Assembly: GCF_000739085.1 (NCBI RefSeq)
Contig: NZ_CP009110.1
Location: forward strand, 5,828,001 to 5,892,000
Direction: 5' to 3'
From: Amycolatopsis methanolica 239
GTDB lineage: Bacteria; Actinomycetota; Actinomycetes; Mycobacteriales; Pseudonocardiaceae
Length of the DNA stretch: 64,000 bases
In this document: positions 42,295 to 51,268 of the stretch, in pieces
Position numbering within the stretch: position 1 is the first letter of the stretch
How the letters are laid out: each line of letters opens with the position of its first letter
Position numbers and translations under genes: made by a program
The notes under the pieces: model-generated
Told to the model about the DNA's origin: nothing
Databases searched by the model: none
What the model saw: only the letters and a program-made list of their open reading frames with translations

Positions 42295-42304
42295 GGTGAA
42301 CTCC

Positions 42305-43300
42305 TCACCGATCGGACGGCACATACCCCAGCTGCTTGTCCACGACATTACGAAGCGGGGCGCCAGTCTGCCAGCGGTGGAAGTTGTCCGCGAACACCTC
42401 GACCAGCGTGTCCCGCCACCCGATGAAGTCACCGGACATGTGCGGCGAGACCAGCACGTTCCGCATCGTCCACAACGGACTGTCCACGGGCAGCGGCTCG
42501 GTGTCGAACACGTCCAGCGCGGCGCCCGCGATGCGCCCCGTCCGCAGGGCCTCGACCAGGTCGCCGGTGACCACCAGCTCACCGCGGCCGACGTTGACGA
42601 ACCGGGCCGTCGGCTTCATCGCGGCGAACGCGGCGGCGTCGAACAGGCCCTTGGTCTCCTCGGTCAGCGGCGCCACGGCGACGACGTAGTCGAACGCCGG
42701 GAGGTACTCGACCAGCCGGTCCGAGGCGTGGACGTCCCCGAAGTCCGGGTCACCGGAGCGCGCCCGGCGGCCGGCGCCCGAAACGCTCATCCCGACGGCC
42801 CGCAGCATCCGCGCGATCGCCCTGCCGATCGGCCCGGTCCCCACCACCAGCGCCGAGCGCCCGGCGATCCGCTCGGTCTCGCGGTGCTGCCAGCGGCTCT
42901 GGCGCTGCAGGTCGAGCGATCCGTGCAGGTCCTTCGCGAAGGTGAGGATCACCCCCAGGACGTATTCCGCTATCGAGTCGTCGAACACGCCGCGCGAGTT
43001 GGTGAGCACGACGTCGCTGTCCCGCATCCCGGGGAACATCACCGGGTCCACCCCGGCGCTGGCGATGTGCAGCCAGCGCAGCCGGTCCGCCGCGGGCCAG
43101 GCCTCCGGCACCGCACGGGAAAGGAAATCGTGGACGAACAGGACGTCGGCGCCGCGGAGCGCATCGGCCAAGCCGGCCTCGCCGGTGTAACGCACGACGG
43201 CCGAAGAAGCGATGCGCCGCATGGCCGGCGATTCGGTGAGGTCCCGGGCCTGGTCTTCACCGCACAACACCGCCAGCACCGGATTCTCAGTACCGATCAC
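42305..43300 (-). CDS. D-2-hydroxyacid dehydrogenase, probably leaderless
   Basis: The roughly 331-residue NAD-dependent enzyme interconverts 2-keto acids and D-2-hydroxy acids. The NAD motif is VVGTGPIGRAIARMLRAVGM (GxGxxG). The catalytic Arg, Glu and His are in NVGRGELV, DVFDTEPLP and SPHMSG. The start codon is unusual: TTGACA (43336-43331) and TACCGT (43313-43308) form a promoter with a 17-bp spacer, so transcription would begin at about the GTG at 43300, and the mRNA is probably leaderless. GTG 43309 is the alternative. The operator at 43328-43341 covers the -35 box. The amidase follows in the same operon. Confidence 0.82.
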   Translation of the reverse strand: MIGTENPVLAVLCGEDQARDLTESPAMRRIASSAVVRYTGEAGLADALRGADVLFVHDFLSRAVPEAWPAADRLRWLHIASAGVDPVMFPGMRDSDVVLTNSRGVFDDSIAEYVLGVILTFAKDLHGSLDLQRQSRWQHRETERIAGRSALVVGTGPIGRAIARMLRAVGMSVSGAGRRARSGDPDFGDVHASDRLVEYLPAFDYVVAVAPLTEETKGLFDAAAFAAMKPTARFVNVGRGELVVTGDLVEALRTGRIAGAALDVFDTEPLPVDSPLWTMRNVLVSPHMSGDFIGWRDTLVEVFADNFHRWQTGAPLRNVVDKQLGYVPSDR

Positions 43301-43327
43301 CGTTGACACGGTAGGAGCCGGTCGTAT

Positions 43328-43341
43328 GATTGTCAACAATC
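43328..43341. promoter_or_regulatory. GntR operator site A
   Basis: GATTGT-CA-ACAATC lies between the D-2-hydroxyacid dehydrogenase and the first isomerase gene. It overlaps the -35 box TTGACA of the minus-strand promoter, so binding would repress. The same word recurs at 44146-44159 and 53835-53848. Confidence 0.75.
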
Positions 43342-43390
43342 CGAGGAGCCACCCCGGAGGCTTCCTTCAGAACGTCCCGGAGGCTGAGCC

Positions 43391-44131
43391 TTGGATTTCG
43401 ACTTCCCTGTCTTCGACGGGCCACTGGCACAGCGAGGCATCGGAGTCATCGCACCCTTCGACCTGGCGCTGGAGCGCGAGCTCTGGCGCTGGATCCCGAT
43501 GGAGGTGTCGCTGCACCTCGCCCGCACGCCCTACGAACCGGTGCCGGTCAGCATGGAGATGGCCCAGCTGGTCAGCAACCACCAGCACCTGGCCGCCGCC
43601 ACCCGCGACGTGCTGCACGTCGAGCCCGAGGTGGTCGCGTACCTGTGCACGTCGGGCAGCTTCGTCAACGGCCTGGACTACGAGCGCTCGCTGTGCAAGG
43701 CGATCTGCGACGCCGGCGCGCCGGACGCGGTCACCACGTCGGGCGCGCTGGCCGAGGTGCTGCACCTGCTGGACGTCCACAAGGTCGCGGTGATCACCCC
43801 GTACGACGCGGACCTGACGGCGAGCCTGCACGACTTCCTCGCCGAGCTGAACGTGGACACCGTCTCCAGCGACCACCTCGGCCTCGGCGGCGGGATCTGG
43901 AAGGTCAGCTACCGCACGATCGCCGAGCGGATCCTGGGCGCCGACCACCCCGACGCCGAGGCGATCTTCGTGAGCTGCACGAACCTCCCGACGTACGACG
44001 TGATCGAACCGCTGGAGATGGCCCTGGGCAAGCCCGTGCTGACCGCGAACCAGCTGACGATGTGGGCTTGCCTGAGACGCATGGAGCTGCCGATCGTCGG
44101 CCCCGGCAAGTGGCTGCGCGAAGTGTCCTGA
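43391..44131 (+). CDS. Asp/Glu racemase-family protein, maleate cis-trans isomerase-like (two cysteines)
   Basis: The 246-residue product has the two-domain fold of maleate isomerases and arylmalonate decarboxylases. Both active-site cysteines are present: C86 in YLCTSGSF and C196 in FVSCTNLPTYDVI. GKPVLTANQLTMWACLR is the usual closing motif. Maleate isomerase converts maleate to fumarate; related enzymes racemise hydantoins or amino acids. TTG 43391 has GGAGG upstream. It is the first gene after operator A and is followed by a second family member 43 bp on. Confidence 0.83.
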   Translation: MDFDFPVFDGPLAQRGIGVIAPFDLALERELWRWIPMEVSLHLARTPYEPVPVSMEMAQLVSNHQHLAAATRDVLHVEPEVVAYLCTSGSFVNGLDYERSLCKAICDAGAPDAVTTSGALAEVLHLLDVHKVAVITPYDADLTASLHDFLAELNVDTVSSDHLGLGGGIWKVSYRTIAERILGADHPDAEAIFVSCTNLPTYDVIEPLEMALGKPVLTANQLTMWACLRRMELPIVGPGKWLREVS

Positions 44132-44145
44132 ACCCGCTAACGTAG

Positions 44146-44159
44146 GATTGTCGACAATC
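44146..44159. promoter_or_regulatory. GntR operator site B
   Basis: GATTGTC-GACAATC is a perfect 14-bp palindrome just upstream of the second isomerase gene and of the GntR gene behind it. TAGGAT at 44143-44148 may be a -10 box partly covered by it, so the GntR protein likely represses its own operon. Confidence 0.78.
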
Positions 44160-44174
44160 TTGGGAGGTTTGTGC

Positions 44175-44891
44175 ATGGCGACCGTCGGCTTCATCTACCC
44201 GGACCACGCCGCGGAGGACGACTACCCGTTCGCCGAGCGGCTGCTGGGTTACCGGATCTCGCTGCCGGTCGAGCACATCTACGGCACCGACCTGCACGCC
44301 GTGCCCGAGCTGCTCGACCTGGGCAGCGAGAAGCGGCTGGCCGAGGGCGCCGCGCTGCTCGCCAGGCACGAGCCGGACGCCGTGGTGTGGGCGTGCACCA
44401 GCGGCAGCTTCGTCTACCGCTGGCAGGGCGCGCACGAGCAGGTGGAGAAGCTGTCGGCCGCGGCGGGGAAACCGGCGTCGAGCACGTCGTTCGCGTTCGT
44501 CCGGGCCGCGCAGGCGCTCGGTCTGAAGCGGGTGTCGGTGGCCGCGAGCTACCCGGACGACGTGGCGAAGTTGTTCGTGGACTTCCTCGGCGCGGGCGGC
44601 ATCGAGGTGGTCGCCATGTCGAGCGAGGACATCGACACGGCCGCGGAGGTCGGCAGGCTGAGCCCCGAGGCCGTCGTCGAGCTGGCGGTGGCGCATGATC
44701 ACCCGGCGGCGGACGCCGTGCTGGTGCCCGACACCGCGATGCGCACGCTGGGTGTGCTGGGCGCGATCGAGGATCGGCTGGGCAAGCCCGTCCTGACCGC
44801 GAACCAGGTGACGATCTGGGAAGGGCTCCGGCTGACCGGCCAGGTGCCCCGGTGCGACCAGCTGGGCAGGCTGTTCGCAGAAGGCAGGTGA
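44175..44891 (+). CDS. Asp/Glu racemase-family protein, maleate-isomerase-like (one cysteine)
   Basis: The 238-residue paralogue of the previous gene keeps the first active-site cysteine, C74 in VWACTSGSF, and the closing GKPVLTANQVTIWEGLRL. The second cysteine is absent: LVPDTAMRTLGVL has D186 where the paralogue has cysteine. Single-cysteine members of this superfamily can act as decarboxylases or need a partner subunit. GGGAGG lies seven bases before ATG 44175. It lies 3 bp upstream of the GntR gene, so regulator and enzyme are co-transcribed. Confidence 0.82.
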   Translation: MATVGFIYPDHAAEDDYPFAERLLGYRISLPVEHIYGTDLHAVPELLDLGSEKRLAEGAALLARHEPDAVVWACTSGSFVYRWQGAHEQVEKLSAAAGKPASSTSFAFVRAAQALGLKRVSVAASYPDDVAKLFVDFLGAGGIEVVAMSSEDIDTAAEVGRLSPEAVVELAVAHDHPAADAVLVPDTAMRTLGVLGAIEDRLGKPVLTANQVTIWEGLRLTGQVPRCDQLGRLFAEGR

Positions 44892-44894
44892 ACC

Positions 44895-45560
44895 ATGGCC
44901 CTGGCCGACATCGAACCGGTGAGCCGGGAGTCGACCGCGGCGATCATCGCGCGGCAGCTCCGCGAGGCGATCATGAACGGCACGTTCGCGCCGGGCACGC
45001 AGCTCGGGGAGACCGAGCTGGCCGGCCGGTTCCAGGTGTCCCGCGGCCCGCTGCGCGAGGCGATGCAGCGGCTGGTGTCAGAGGGCCTGCTGCGCAGCGA
45101 GCGGCACCGCGGGCTGTTCGTGATCGACCTCGAACCGGACGACGTGCACGACATCTACTCGGCACGGTTCGCCATCGAGCGGGCCGCGCTGATCCGGGTG
45201 CTGCGGCACGGCGACCGGGAGGGGCTGGCCCTCCGGCTGCTGGACGCGGTGGAGGAGATGGCGTCGGCCACCGACGGGGACGAGGTGTCGGCCGCGGACG
45301 TCCGGTTCCACGAGGAGCTGGTGGCAGCCTCCGGATCGAAGCGGCTCGGGCGGATGGCGCGGACGCTGCTCATCGAGACGCGGATGTGCCTGTCCGCGCT
45401 GCACCGCACGTACGCGACGAACGAGGAGCGGGTGACCGAGCACAAGCGCATCGCGGAGGCGATCGGCGCCGGTGACGAGGAGCTCGCGGTGTCGCTGCTG
45501 GAGGCGCACATGGAGGACGCGGTGCAGCGCCTCGCCCCGGGAACCAGCCTGCACGCCTGA
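44895..45560 (+). CDS. GntR family regulator, FadR subfamily (FCD domain)
   Basis: The 221-residue protein has a GntR winged helix (IARQLREAIMNGTFAPGTQL, GETELAGRFQVSRGPLREAM) and an FCD effector domain with metal-binding residues visible in ADVRFHEELVAAS, TEHKRIAEAI and LEAHMEDA. FCD regulators usually sense small carboxylic acids. Its operon is preceded by the palindrome GATTGTCGACAATC, of the form expected for FadR-type GntR proteins, and two further copies stand before other genes in the window, so it probably controls all three promoters. Confidence 0.88.
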   Translation: MALADIEPVSRESTAAIIARQLREAIMNGTFAPGTQLGETELAGRFQVSRGPLREAMQRLVSEGLLRSERHRGLFVIDLEPDDVHDIYSARFAIERAALIRVLRHGDREGLALRLLDAVEEMASATDGDEVSAADVRFHEELVAASGSKRLGRMARTLLIETRMCLSALHRTYATNEERVTEHKRIAEAIGAGDEELAVSLLEAHMEDAVQRLAPGTSLHA

Positions 45561-45775
45561 ATCGTGCTGCTGTAACGGAAGGTTGCGGGTCCGCGATCTT
45601 GGTTTCGTCCGCGCGCGACGCGGTGGAACGGGGAGGATCGCGTGCGGGTTTGGGCACCGGCGGCTGTACTGGTACCTCGCGCGGGTTCAGCAGCGCCTCT
45701 CACCACGGCACCGGCTTCGCTGTCCACTTCGGAGGCGCCGCGCGGTGAGCTGCTCCCCACCCCCGTGAGCCGGGT

Positions 45776-46441
45776 GTGAGGCGCCTCGCGGCGCTGCTCG
45801 CCGCGGTGCTCGTCCTCGCCGGGTGCAGCACGGAGATCGCCGGCACCGCGGACGTCCCGGCGCCGGGCACCGGGCCGGTCGTGTCCAAGTACGACCTCCA
45901 GCAGCGGCTCGTCGGCGCCATGCCCACCGACCCCGAACTCGCCCAGCTGGGTCTGCACTGGCTCCAGGAGCCCCTGCCGTTCATCGAGTCGCAAAACTCG
46001 CGCTACAAGTTCATCTACGACTGCCCGGACCACCTGCCCTCGGACGTCGCGATCCAGGCGGCCGAGTACGCCACCGCTACGTCGGGGAACTTCGACCACG
46101 GCACCTACCTGTACCTGACGACCGCGTCCTACCGCGGCCCCACGGGCCCCACCGCAGTCGCGCAAGGCCGCGCGCTCAGCGGCTGCATCCAGCTGCCCGG
46201 AGCCACCAAGGTCGCGGTGCCGCCGTTGGTCGGCGCCGATGAGCAGGCGGCCTTCTGCGGGGACTCGATCGACTCGTTCGGCTTCAACCGGGTCTGCGTG
46301 CTGCTGCTGGGCAGGCAGAACGCGGCGATGGTCGCGGCCTACAGCGTCAGCGACAAGAACCCGGCCGTCCCGCCCGCGCAGATGGAGACCGACCTGCCGC
46401 GCGTCGGGCAGATGCTCGCCACCGCGCTCACCCGCGCCTGA
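45776..46441 (+). CDS. Predicted lipoprotein, actinobacterial sensor-domain type
   Basis: The 221-residue product begins with a signal peptide and lipobox LAGC (residues 14-17), so it is anchored to the outer face of the membrane. The mature part is about 205 residues and includes LQQRLVGAMPTDPELAQLGL and four cysteines (YDCPDH, SGCIQLP, AFCGDS, NRVCVLL) suitable for two disulfides. This layout resembles actinobacterial lipoproteins with PknH-like sensor domains. Function is unknown. GTG 45776 is the start. It is convergent with the large P-type ATPase gene, with 1 bp between them. Confidence 0.75.
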   Translation: MRRLAALLAAVLVLAGCSTEIAGTADVPAPGTGPVVSKYDLQQRLVGAMPTDPELAQLGLHWLQEPLPFIESQNSRYKFIYDCPDHLPSDVAIQAAEYATATSGNFDHGTYLYLTTASYRGPTGPTAVAQGRALSGCIQLPGATKVAVPPLVGADEQAAFCGDSIDSFGFNRVCVLLLGRQNAAMVAAYSVSDKNPAVPPAQMETDLPRVGQMLATALTRA

Positions 46442-46442
46442 C

Positions 46443-49400
46443 TCACCCCTCGATCATCCGCCCGACCACCGCGCCCAGCGCCGTCGCCGCGCCCGCGCTG
46501 CCCAGCGCCATCCCCCACCCGATCGGGCCGAGCGGCGTGCACCCGAAGAACTGGCTCACCCCGGGGGTCTGGATCACGGCCGCGAGCAGGGCCACCGAGC
46601 CGAGCGACGTCGCCAGCACCGACCGATTCCAGCCGCCAGTCAGCAGCGTCTGCCCGAGCTGCGTGCCGACCAGCCCGGCCAGCGCGACGGTGCTCGCGCG
46701 GCGGCCGCGGCCCGTCGCGCGCGCCAGCATCCACGCGGTCGTCGCGCCGAGTGCCGTGACCCCGGCTCGCACGCCGATGTCCTTCTGCAGGCGCTTGCCA
46801 AGCGAACTCTCCGGCCCCTCTCGCAGCAGGTCGGAGCCGTCCTCGGGCCGCCGCAACGCGATCGCCAGCGCCGGCGCCAGGTCGGTCAGCAGGTTGACCA
46901 GCAGGAACTGCCGGGCGCCCAGCGGCGACCGGCCGGTCAGCGTCGCGCCGAGCACGCTGAACCCGATCTCGCCGAGGTTCCCGCCGAGCAGGATCGCCAG
47001 CGCCTCGCGCACCGAGGCCCACATCGCCCTGCCCTCGACAAGCGCCGCGATGATCGTCTCCAGGCGGTCGTCGGTCACCACCAGGTCGGCCGCTGCGCGC
47101 GCGGCCGCGGCGCCGTGCCCACCGAGCGCGATGCCGACGTCCGCGAGCCGGATCGCGGGCGCGTCGTTCGCGCCGTCCCCGGTCATCGCGACCGTGTGGC
47201 CGTGCTTCTGGTACGCCTTGATGATCCGCACCTTCTGCGCCGGGCTGCACCGCGCGACCACGTCCAGGGTCTCCAAAGTGGACGCCAGCTGGTCGTCGTC
47301 CATCGCGTCCAGCTCGGCGCCGGTCGCCACGTGCAGGTCGGCGCCGTCCTCGCTGACCTTGCCCGCGATCGCCTCCCCGGTGTCCGGGTGGTCGCCGGTG
47401 ATCATCACGATCTGCACGCCCGCCGCCCGCAGGTCCGCCGCCGCGGCCGCCGCGCTCCCCCGCACCGGATCGGCGATCGCGACGAAACCCTTGAACCGCA
47501 ACCTCGTCACGGAGTCCTCGTCGAGCGTCGCACTGTCCGGAGTGGACTCGGCGACCGCGAGCACCCGCTGCCCGGCCTTGGCCAGCTTCTTCATCCGGCC
47601 CGCCAGCTTCTTCCGACGGCCCTCGTCCAGGTCGCAGCGCGGCAGCACGGACTCCGGCGCCCCCTTGACGCTCACCACCAGGCCGTCGCCGTTGCGCATC
47701 AGCGAGGCGTGGTAGCCGCGCGACGGCTCGAACGGCACCGCGTCGACCAGCTCCCACCCGTCGGTGTGCACGGAAACCCGCCGCGCGCCCTCGACGATCG
47801 CGCGGTCCGTCGCGTGCGGCAGGTCGGACGGGTCGTCGGCGTGCGGCGTCGCCCGCAACGCGGTGAGCAGCACCGACTCGGTCTCGTCGTCCAGGTCCTC
47901 GATCTTGCGGCGCTTGCGGCCGTCGTCGACCTCGTGGACCGTCAGCGTCCCCTCGGTCAGGGTGCCGGTCTTGTCGAAGCACAGCACGTCGACCCGGCCC
48001 AGCGCCTCGATGCCGCGCGGGTTGCGGACCAGCGCGTTGTGCTCGGCGAGCCGCCGCGCTGCCGCCAGTTGCGCGGCGCTAACCAGGAACGGCAGCCCCT
48101 CCGGCACCGACGCGACGGCCAGGTTCACCGCCGCGGACAGGCTTTCCCGCAGCGGCACCCGGCGCAGCAGGCCGGCACCGGCCACCGCGACGGCCGACCC
48201 GATCGCCAGCGGCATCGCCTTCGAGGTCAGCTCGGCCAGCCTTGTCTCGACCCCGGTGACCGGCGCGTTCTCGCGGGCCATGGCCATGCTGCGGCCCGCC
48301 TCGGTGTCCGCACCGGTCGCGACGACGATGCCGACGGCCTCACCGGCCGCGATCGTCGTGCCCTCGTACAACATCGACGCGCGCTCGGCGACGTCCGCGG
48401 CGATCACCGGCGACGGGTCCTTCGCCGCCGGCAGCGACTCGCCAGTCAGCGACGACTCGTCCGCCTCGACGCCGTCGGCCTCGAGCAGCCGGCAGTCCGC
48501 GGGCACGACGTCGCCGGAGGTCAGCTTGACGACGTCGCCGGGCACCAGATCGTCCGCGCTCACCACGCGCTCCCGGCCGCCGCGGATCACGGTCGTGCTG
48601 ATCGCCGACCGGCTCAGCAGCTCGGCCAGCTGCTTCTCGGTGTGGACCTGCTGAACGCTGCCGACCAGCGCGGACACGCCGGTGATCCCGGCGACGAGCG
48701 CGGCGTCCACCGGCGACCCGACGGACGCGGACAACGCGGCGCCCCCGATCAGGACCGGGGTGAGCGGGTTGGACAGCTCGTTGATGAACGCTTGCATCAG
48801 GCTCGTCCGGCCACCGCTGCCCGTGCCGCGCGCCCGTGCGCGCTTCTGGGCAGCGTCGTCGCTCAGGCCGTCCGGGCCGGTGCCGAGGCGGTCGAGCACG
48901 ACGTCCACCGGCATCAGGTGCCACGGCGCGGCGTCGCCGGCCAGGCCCGTGTCCCGCTCGGCGAGCTTCTTGGCGCGGCGGTGCGCGTTGGTCAGGGCGA
49001 CGGCCGCGCCCAGGTTCACCGCCCGCATCGCCCGGTTGGCCGGGCTGCGGCGGCCCGGTTGCAGCGCGCTGACCGCGCCGACGCCGGTCGCGCCCTGGGA
49101 CAGCCAGATGCTGTCGCGGTTGACCTCGCGGGCGGCGGCGATGGCGTCGACGACCAGCGCCGCGATGCCGATCTCCTCGCCGATCAGCAGGTGCGCGCCC
49201 CACGGCGGCGGGTCGCCGGGCCGATGGGTGCCGATGCCGCAGTCGGCGGCGCCGAGCGCGCGGCGGTCGTCGGACACCAGCATCACCACGTGCCCGTCGC
49301 CCTGCAGCTCGCGCACGGTCGAGACGAGGCGCTCGCCGCCGGGCATGAGCCGGTCGGCCTCGAACGCGGCGTGGCCGCCGTTGGCGCTGACGACCTCGAT

Positions 49401-50759
49401 GTTCCAGCGACGGGCGGCGGCGATCACCGCGGCCACGCCGGGCGGCACCTGCCTGCCGAGCCCGATGACGGCGGTCAGATGCTGGTCCCGCACCAGGCCG
49501 AGGACCGCCGCCGCGCCGCGCTTCTCCAGCTGCTCGCGCTCGTGCGCGCCCTGGTCGACGCCCAGTTCGTCGAGCGGGCCGAGGCGCCAGCCGTCGTCTT
49601 CGTGGGGCTTGCCGGGCGTGTGCGCGTCGAACAGCTGCCACGCGCGTTCGACCAGCTCGCTGGCGTCGCCGTCGCCGATGGGGACGAGGTCGTTGAGGAC
49701 CATGCGCCCGGTGTCGAAGGCCTGCTCGTCGAGGAGCAGCGTGTCGATGGCGTCCAGGTGGCGCAGCACCCCGCGGTCCATGACCAGCACGCCCTCGGTG
49801 GCCAGCACGCGGCCGATGCGCGCGCCGAACGCGGTGCGCCCGGCCTCGGCGGCCTTGGGCAGCGCGGCCAGGCCGATGCCGATCGTCCGGCGGGGGCGCG
49901 CGAACGGCAGCGAGACGGCGGCCGCGGCGGCGCCGAGGTTGAGGATGCGCTGTTCGTACTGTTCGACCGGGCCGTCCGGGATCTCCCGCGGCCGCTCGAC
50001 GACGACCGGGCCGGCCGCGGCGTCCTCCGGGCCGTGGATCAGGCGGCTCTCGGCCTGGCACCACAGCCGTTCGTGCGCGCGGGCCTCGCGGTACTGCTCG
50101 GCGCGCTGGATGATGTCGACGACCGTGCCCTCGCCGCCAGACGCCAAGCCCTGGGCGAACGCGCCGAAGGCCGAGGTCGCGGTGTCGGCCTTCTCGCTGC
50201 TGCCCGCCCGCTCGGCGGCGATCTTGCGCAGGCGCGGGTGCAGGTCGACGACGTTGGGCAGCGCGGCGATCTCGGTCGGGATCGGCGCCCTCGGCGCGAG
50301 CCGGGTGATCAGCGACAGGCCGAGGCCGAGTGTGTCGGCGGCGAGGGTCGGCAGGAGGCGGGTGCCGCGCAGGCCGTCGGCCGGGTGGTGGAGCTCGTCC
50401 TCCCTGCTCTCTTCGCCGACGCCGTTGGGCGCGCCCTCGGCCTCCTCGACGACGCGGATCAGCTCGTCGCTGTCCGGGGCGGGGTCCTCGACGCCGATGA
50501 TCACCCGGGAGGAGGGCGCGTTGACTCGCGCCCACGCGACGCCCGGGTGACGCTGCACGGCCTGCTCGATGCGCTGCGCGACCGCTTCGCCGCCCGGACC
50601 GTGCACCCCGTGGGCCTCGATGTGCAGCCGGCCCGGGCAGGACCACACCCGGCGGCGGGGCCTGCTCAGCGGCGATAACACCGCCCCGGCGAGGCCCTTC
50701 ACCGCCGACACCGGACCGGGCAGCCGGACACCCAGCAACTCCATGAACCACTCCCGCAC
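46443..50759 (-). CDS. Large cation-translocating P-type ATPase (CtpI/CtpH type)
   Basis: The 1438-residue membrane ATPase has a P-type core in its C-terminal 850 residues. LTGESLPAAKD is the actuator near 770. CFDKTGTLTEGTL carries the phosphorylated aspartate near 929. MTGDHPDTGEAIAGK and TGDGANDAPAIRLADVGIAL near 1193 form the hinge, and further helices close the protein. The first 590 residues are an extra region with an inactive P-type-like half, a feature of mycobacterial CtpH and CtpI. The transported cation is unknown, since the metal-binding CPC motif of heavy-metal pumps is not visible. GTG 50759 or ATG 50744 is the start. It stands alone. Confidence 0.87.
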   Translation of the reverse strand: MREWFMELLGVRLPGPVSAVKGLAGAVLSPLSRPRRRVWSCPGRLHIEAHGVHGPGGEAVAQRIEQAVQRHPGVAWARVNAPSSRVIIGVEDPAPDSDELIRVVEEAEGAPNGVGEESREDELHHPADGLRGTRLLPTLAADTLGLGLSLITRLAPRAPIPTEIAALPNVVDLHPRLRKIAAERAGSSEKADTATSAFGAFAQGLASGGEGTVVDIIQRAEQYREARAHERLWCQAESRLIHGPEDAAAGPVVVERPREIPDGPVEQYEQRILNLGAAAAAVSLPFARPRRTIGIGLAALPKAAEAGRTAFGARIGRVLATEGVLVMDRGVLRHLDAIDTLLLDEQAFDTGRMVLNDLVPIGDGDASELVERAWQLFDAHTPGKPHEDDGWRLGPLDELGVDQGAHEREQLEKRGAAAVLGLVRDQHLTAVIGLGRQVPPGVAAVIAAARRWNIEVVSANGGHAAFEADRLMPGGERLVSTVRELQGDGHVVMLVSDDRRALGAADCGIGTHRPGDPPPWGAHLLIGEEIGIAALVVDAIAAAREVNRDSIWLSQGATGVGAVSALQPGRRSPANRAMRAVNLGAAVALTNAHRRAKKLAERDTGLAGDAAPWHLMPVDVVLDRLGTGPDGLSDDAAQKRARARGTGSGGRTSLMQAFINELSNPLTPVLIGGAALSASVGSPVDAALVAGITGVSALVGSVQQVHTEKQLAELLSRSAISTTVIRGGRERVVSADDLVPGDVVKLTSGDVVPADCRLLEADGVEADESSLTGESLPAAKDPSPVIAADVAERASMLYEGTTIAAGEAVGIVVATGADTEAGRSMAMARENAPVTGVETRLAELTSKAMPLAIGSAVAVAGAGLLRRVPLRESLSAAVNLAVASVPEGLPFLVSAAQLAAARRLAEHNALVRNPRGIEALGRVDVLCFDKTGTLTEGTLTVHEVDDGRKRRKIEDLDDETESVLLTALRATPHADDPSDLPHATDRAIVEGARRVSVHTDGWELVDAVPFEPSRGYHASLMRNGDGLVVSVKGAPESVLPRCDLDEGRRKKLAGRMKKLAKAGQRVLAVAESTPDSATLDEDSVTRLRFKGFVAIADPVRGSAAAAAADLRAAGVQIVMITGDHPDTGEAIAGKVSEDGADLHVATGAELDAMDDDQLASTLETLDVVARCSPAQKVRIIKAYQKHGHTVAMTGDGANDAPAIRLADVGIALGGHGAAAARAAADLVVTDDRLETIIAALVEGRAMWASVREALAILLGGNLGEIGFSVLGATLTGRSPLGARQFLLVNLLTDLAPALAIALRRPEDGSDLLREGPESSLGKRLQKDIGVRAGVTALGATTAWMLARATGRGRRASTVALAGLVGTQLGQTLLTGGWNRSVLATSLGSVALLAAVIQTPGVSQFFGCTPLGPIGWGMALGSAGAATALGAVVGRMIEG

Positions 50760-51268
50760 CTCGACGCCTCAGGTGCATGGGGTTGCCCATTGCGGGTGAA
50801 GATATGCCTGCCGCCGCAGGTCGGCCCCTGGTTTACGGGGCCGGCCGAGGCTGCCCGGCGGCGAGTTGCCCACCCCCGAGCCGACCGCTCCGGACGGCGA
50901 GGTCACCGTTTCCGGCAGCGAGCTCGCCGAGGCGCGCTGCCCGCCCGCGGCTGGGCGCGGGCAGTGGCATGCCAGGGCCGGGGCGGGCTGGGCGGCGGGG
51001 CGAAGGCGGGGCGGGCGGCGCCGCCCCACAGGCCCCGGCGCCCGGGCGAGCCCGTCAGGCCGCAGCGCCTGCGGCCGCAAGGCCGCAAGGCCGCAAGGCC
51101 GCAAGGCCGCGCACAGCACCCTGCCGTCAGGCGAGCGCGGCCGCGACGCGGCACGCCACCGCCAGCGAGCCCAGCCGGGTCAGGCGAGCCCAGCCGCCAC
51201 ACGGCCCGCCACCGCCACGCGAGCGCGCCCGGTCAACCGAGCACGGCCGGTCAGGCGAGCCCAGCCGG
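50760..51268. repeat. Repeat-rich gap: GGCCGCAA run and copies of a stop-codon motif
   Basis: This 509-bp gap between minus-strand genes holds no credible gene. Bases 51073-51110 are 4.75 copies of GGCCGCAA. From about 51126 to 51268, GTCAGGCGAGC occurs repeatedly (near 51126, 51179, 51250 and 51268), with more diverged forms between. Read on the minus strand it is GCTCGCCTGAC, the last codons and stop (Leu-Ala-stop) of the dehydrogenase gene that ends at 51269. The 50760-51060 part is GC-rich and unique, with no clear signal. Confidence 0.7.
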
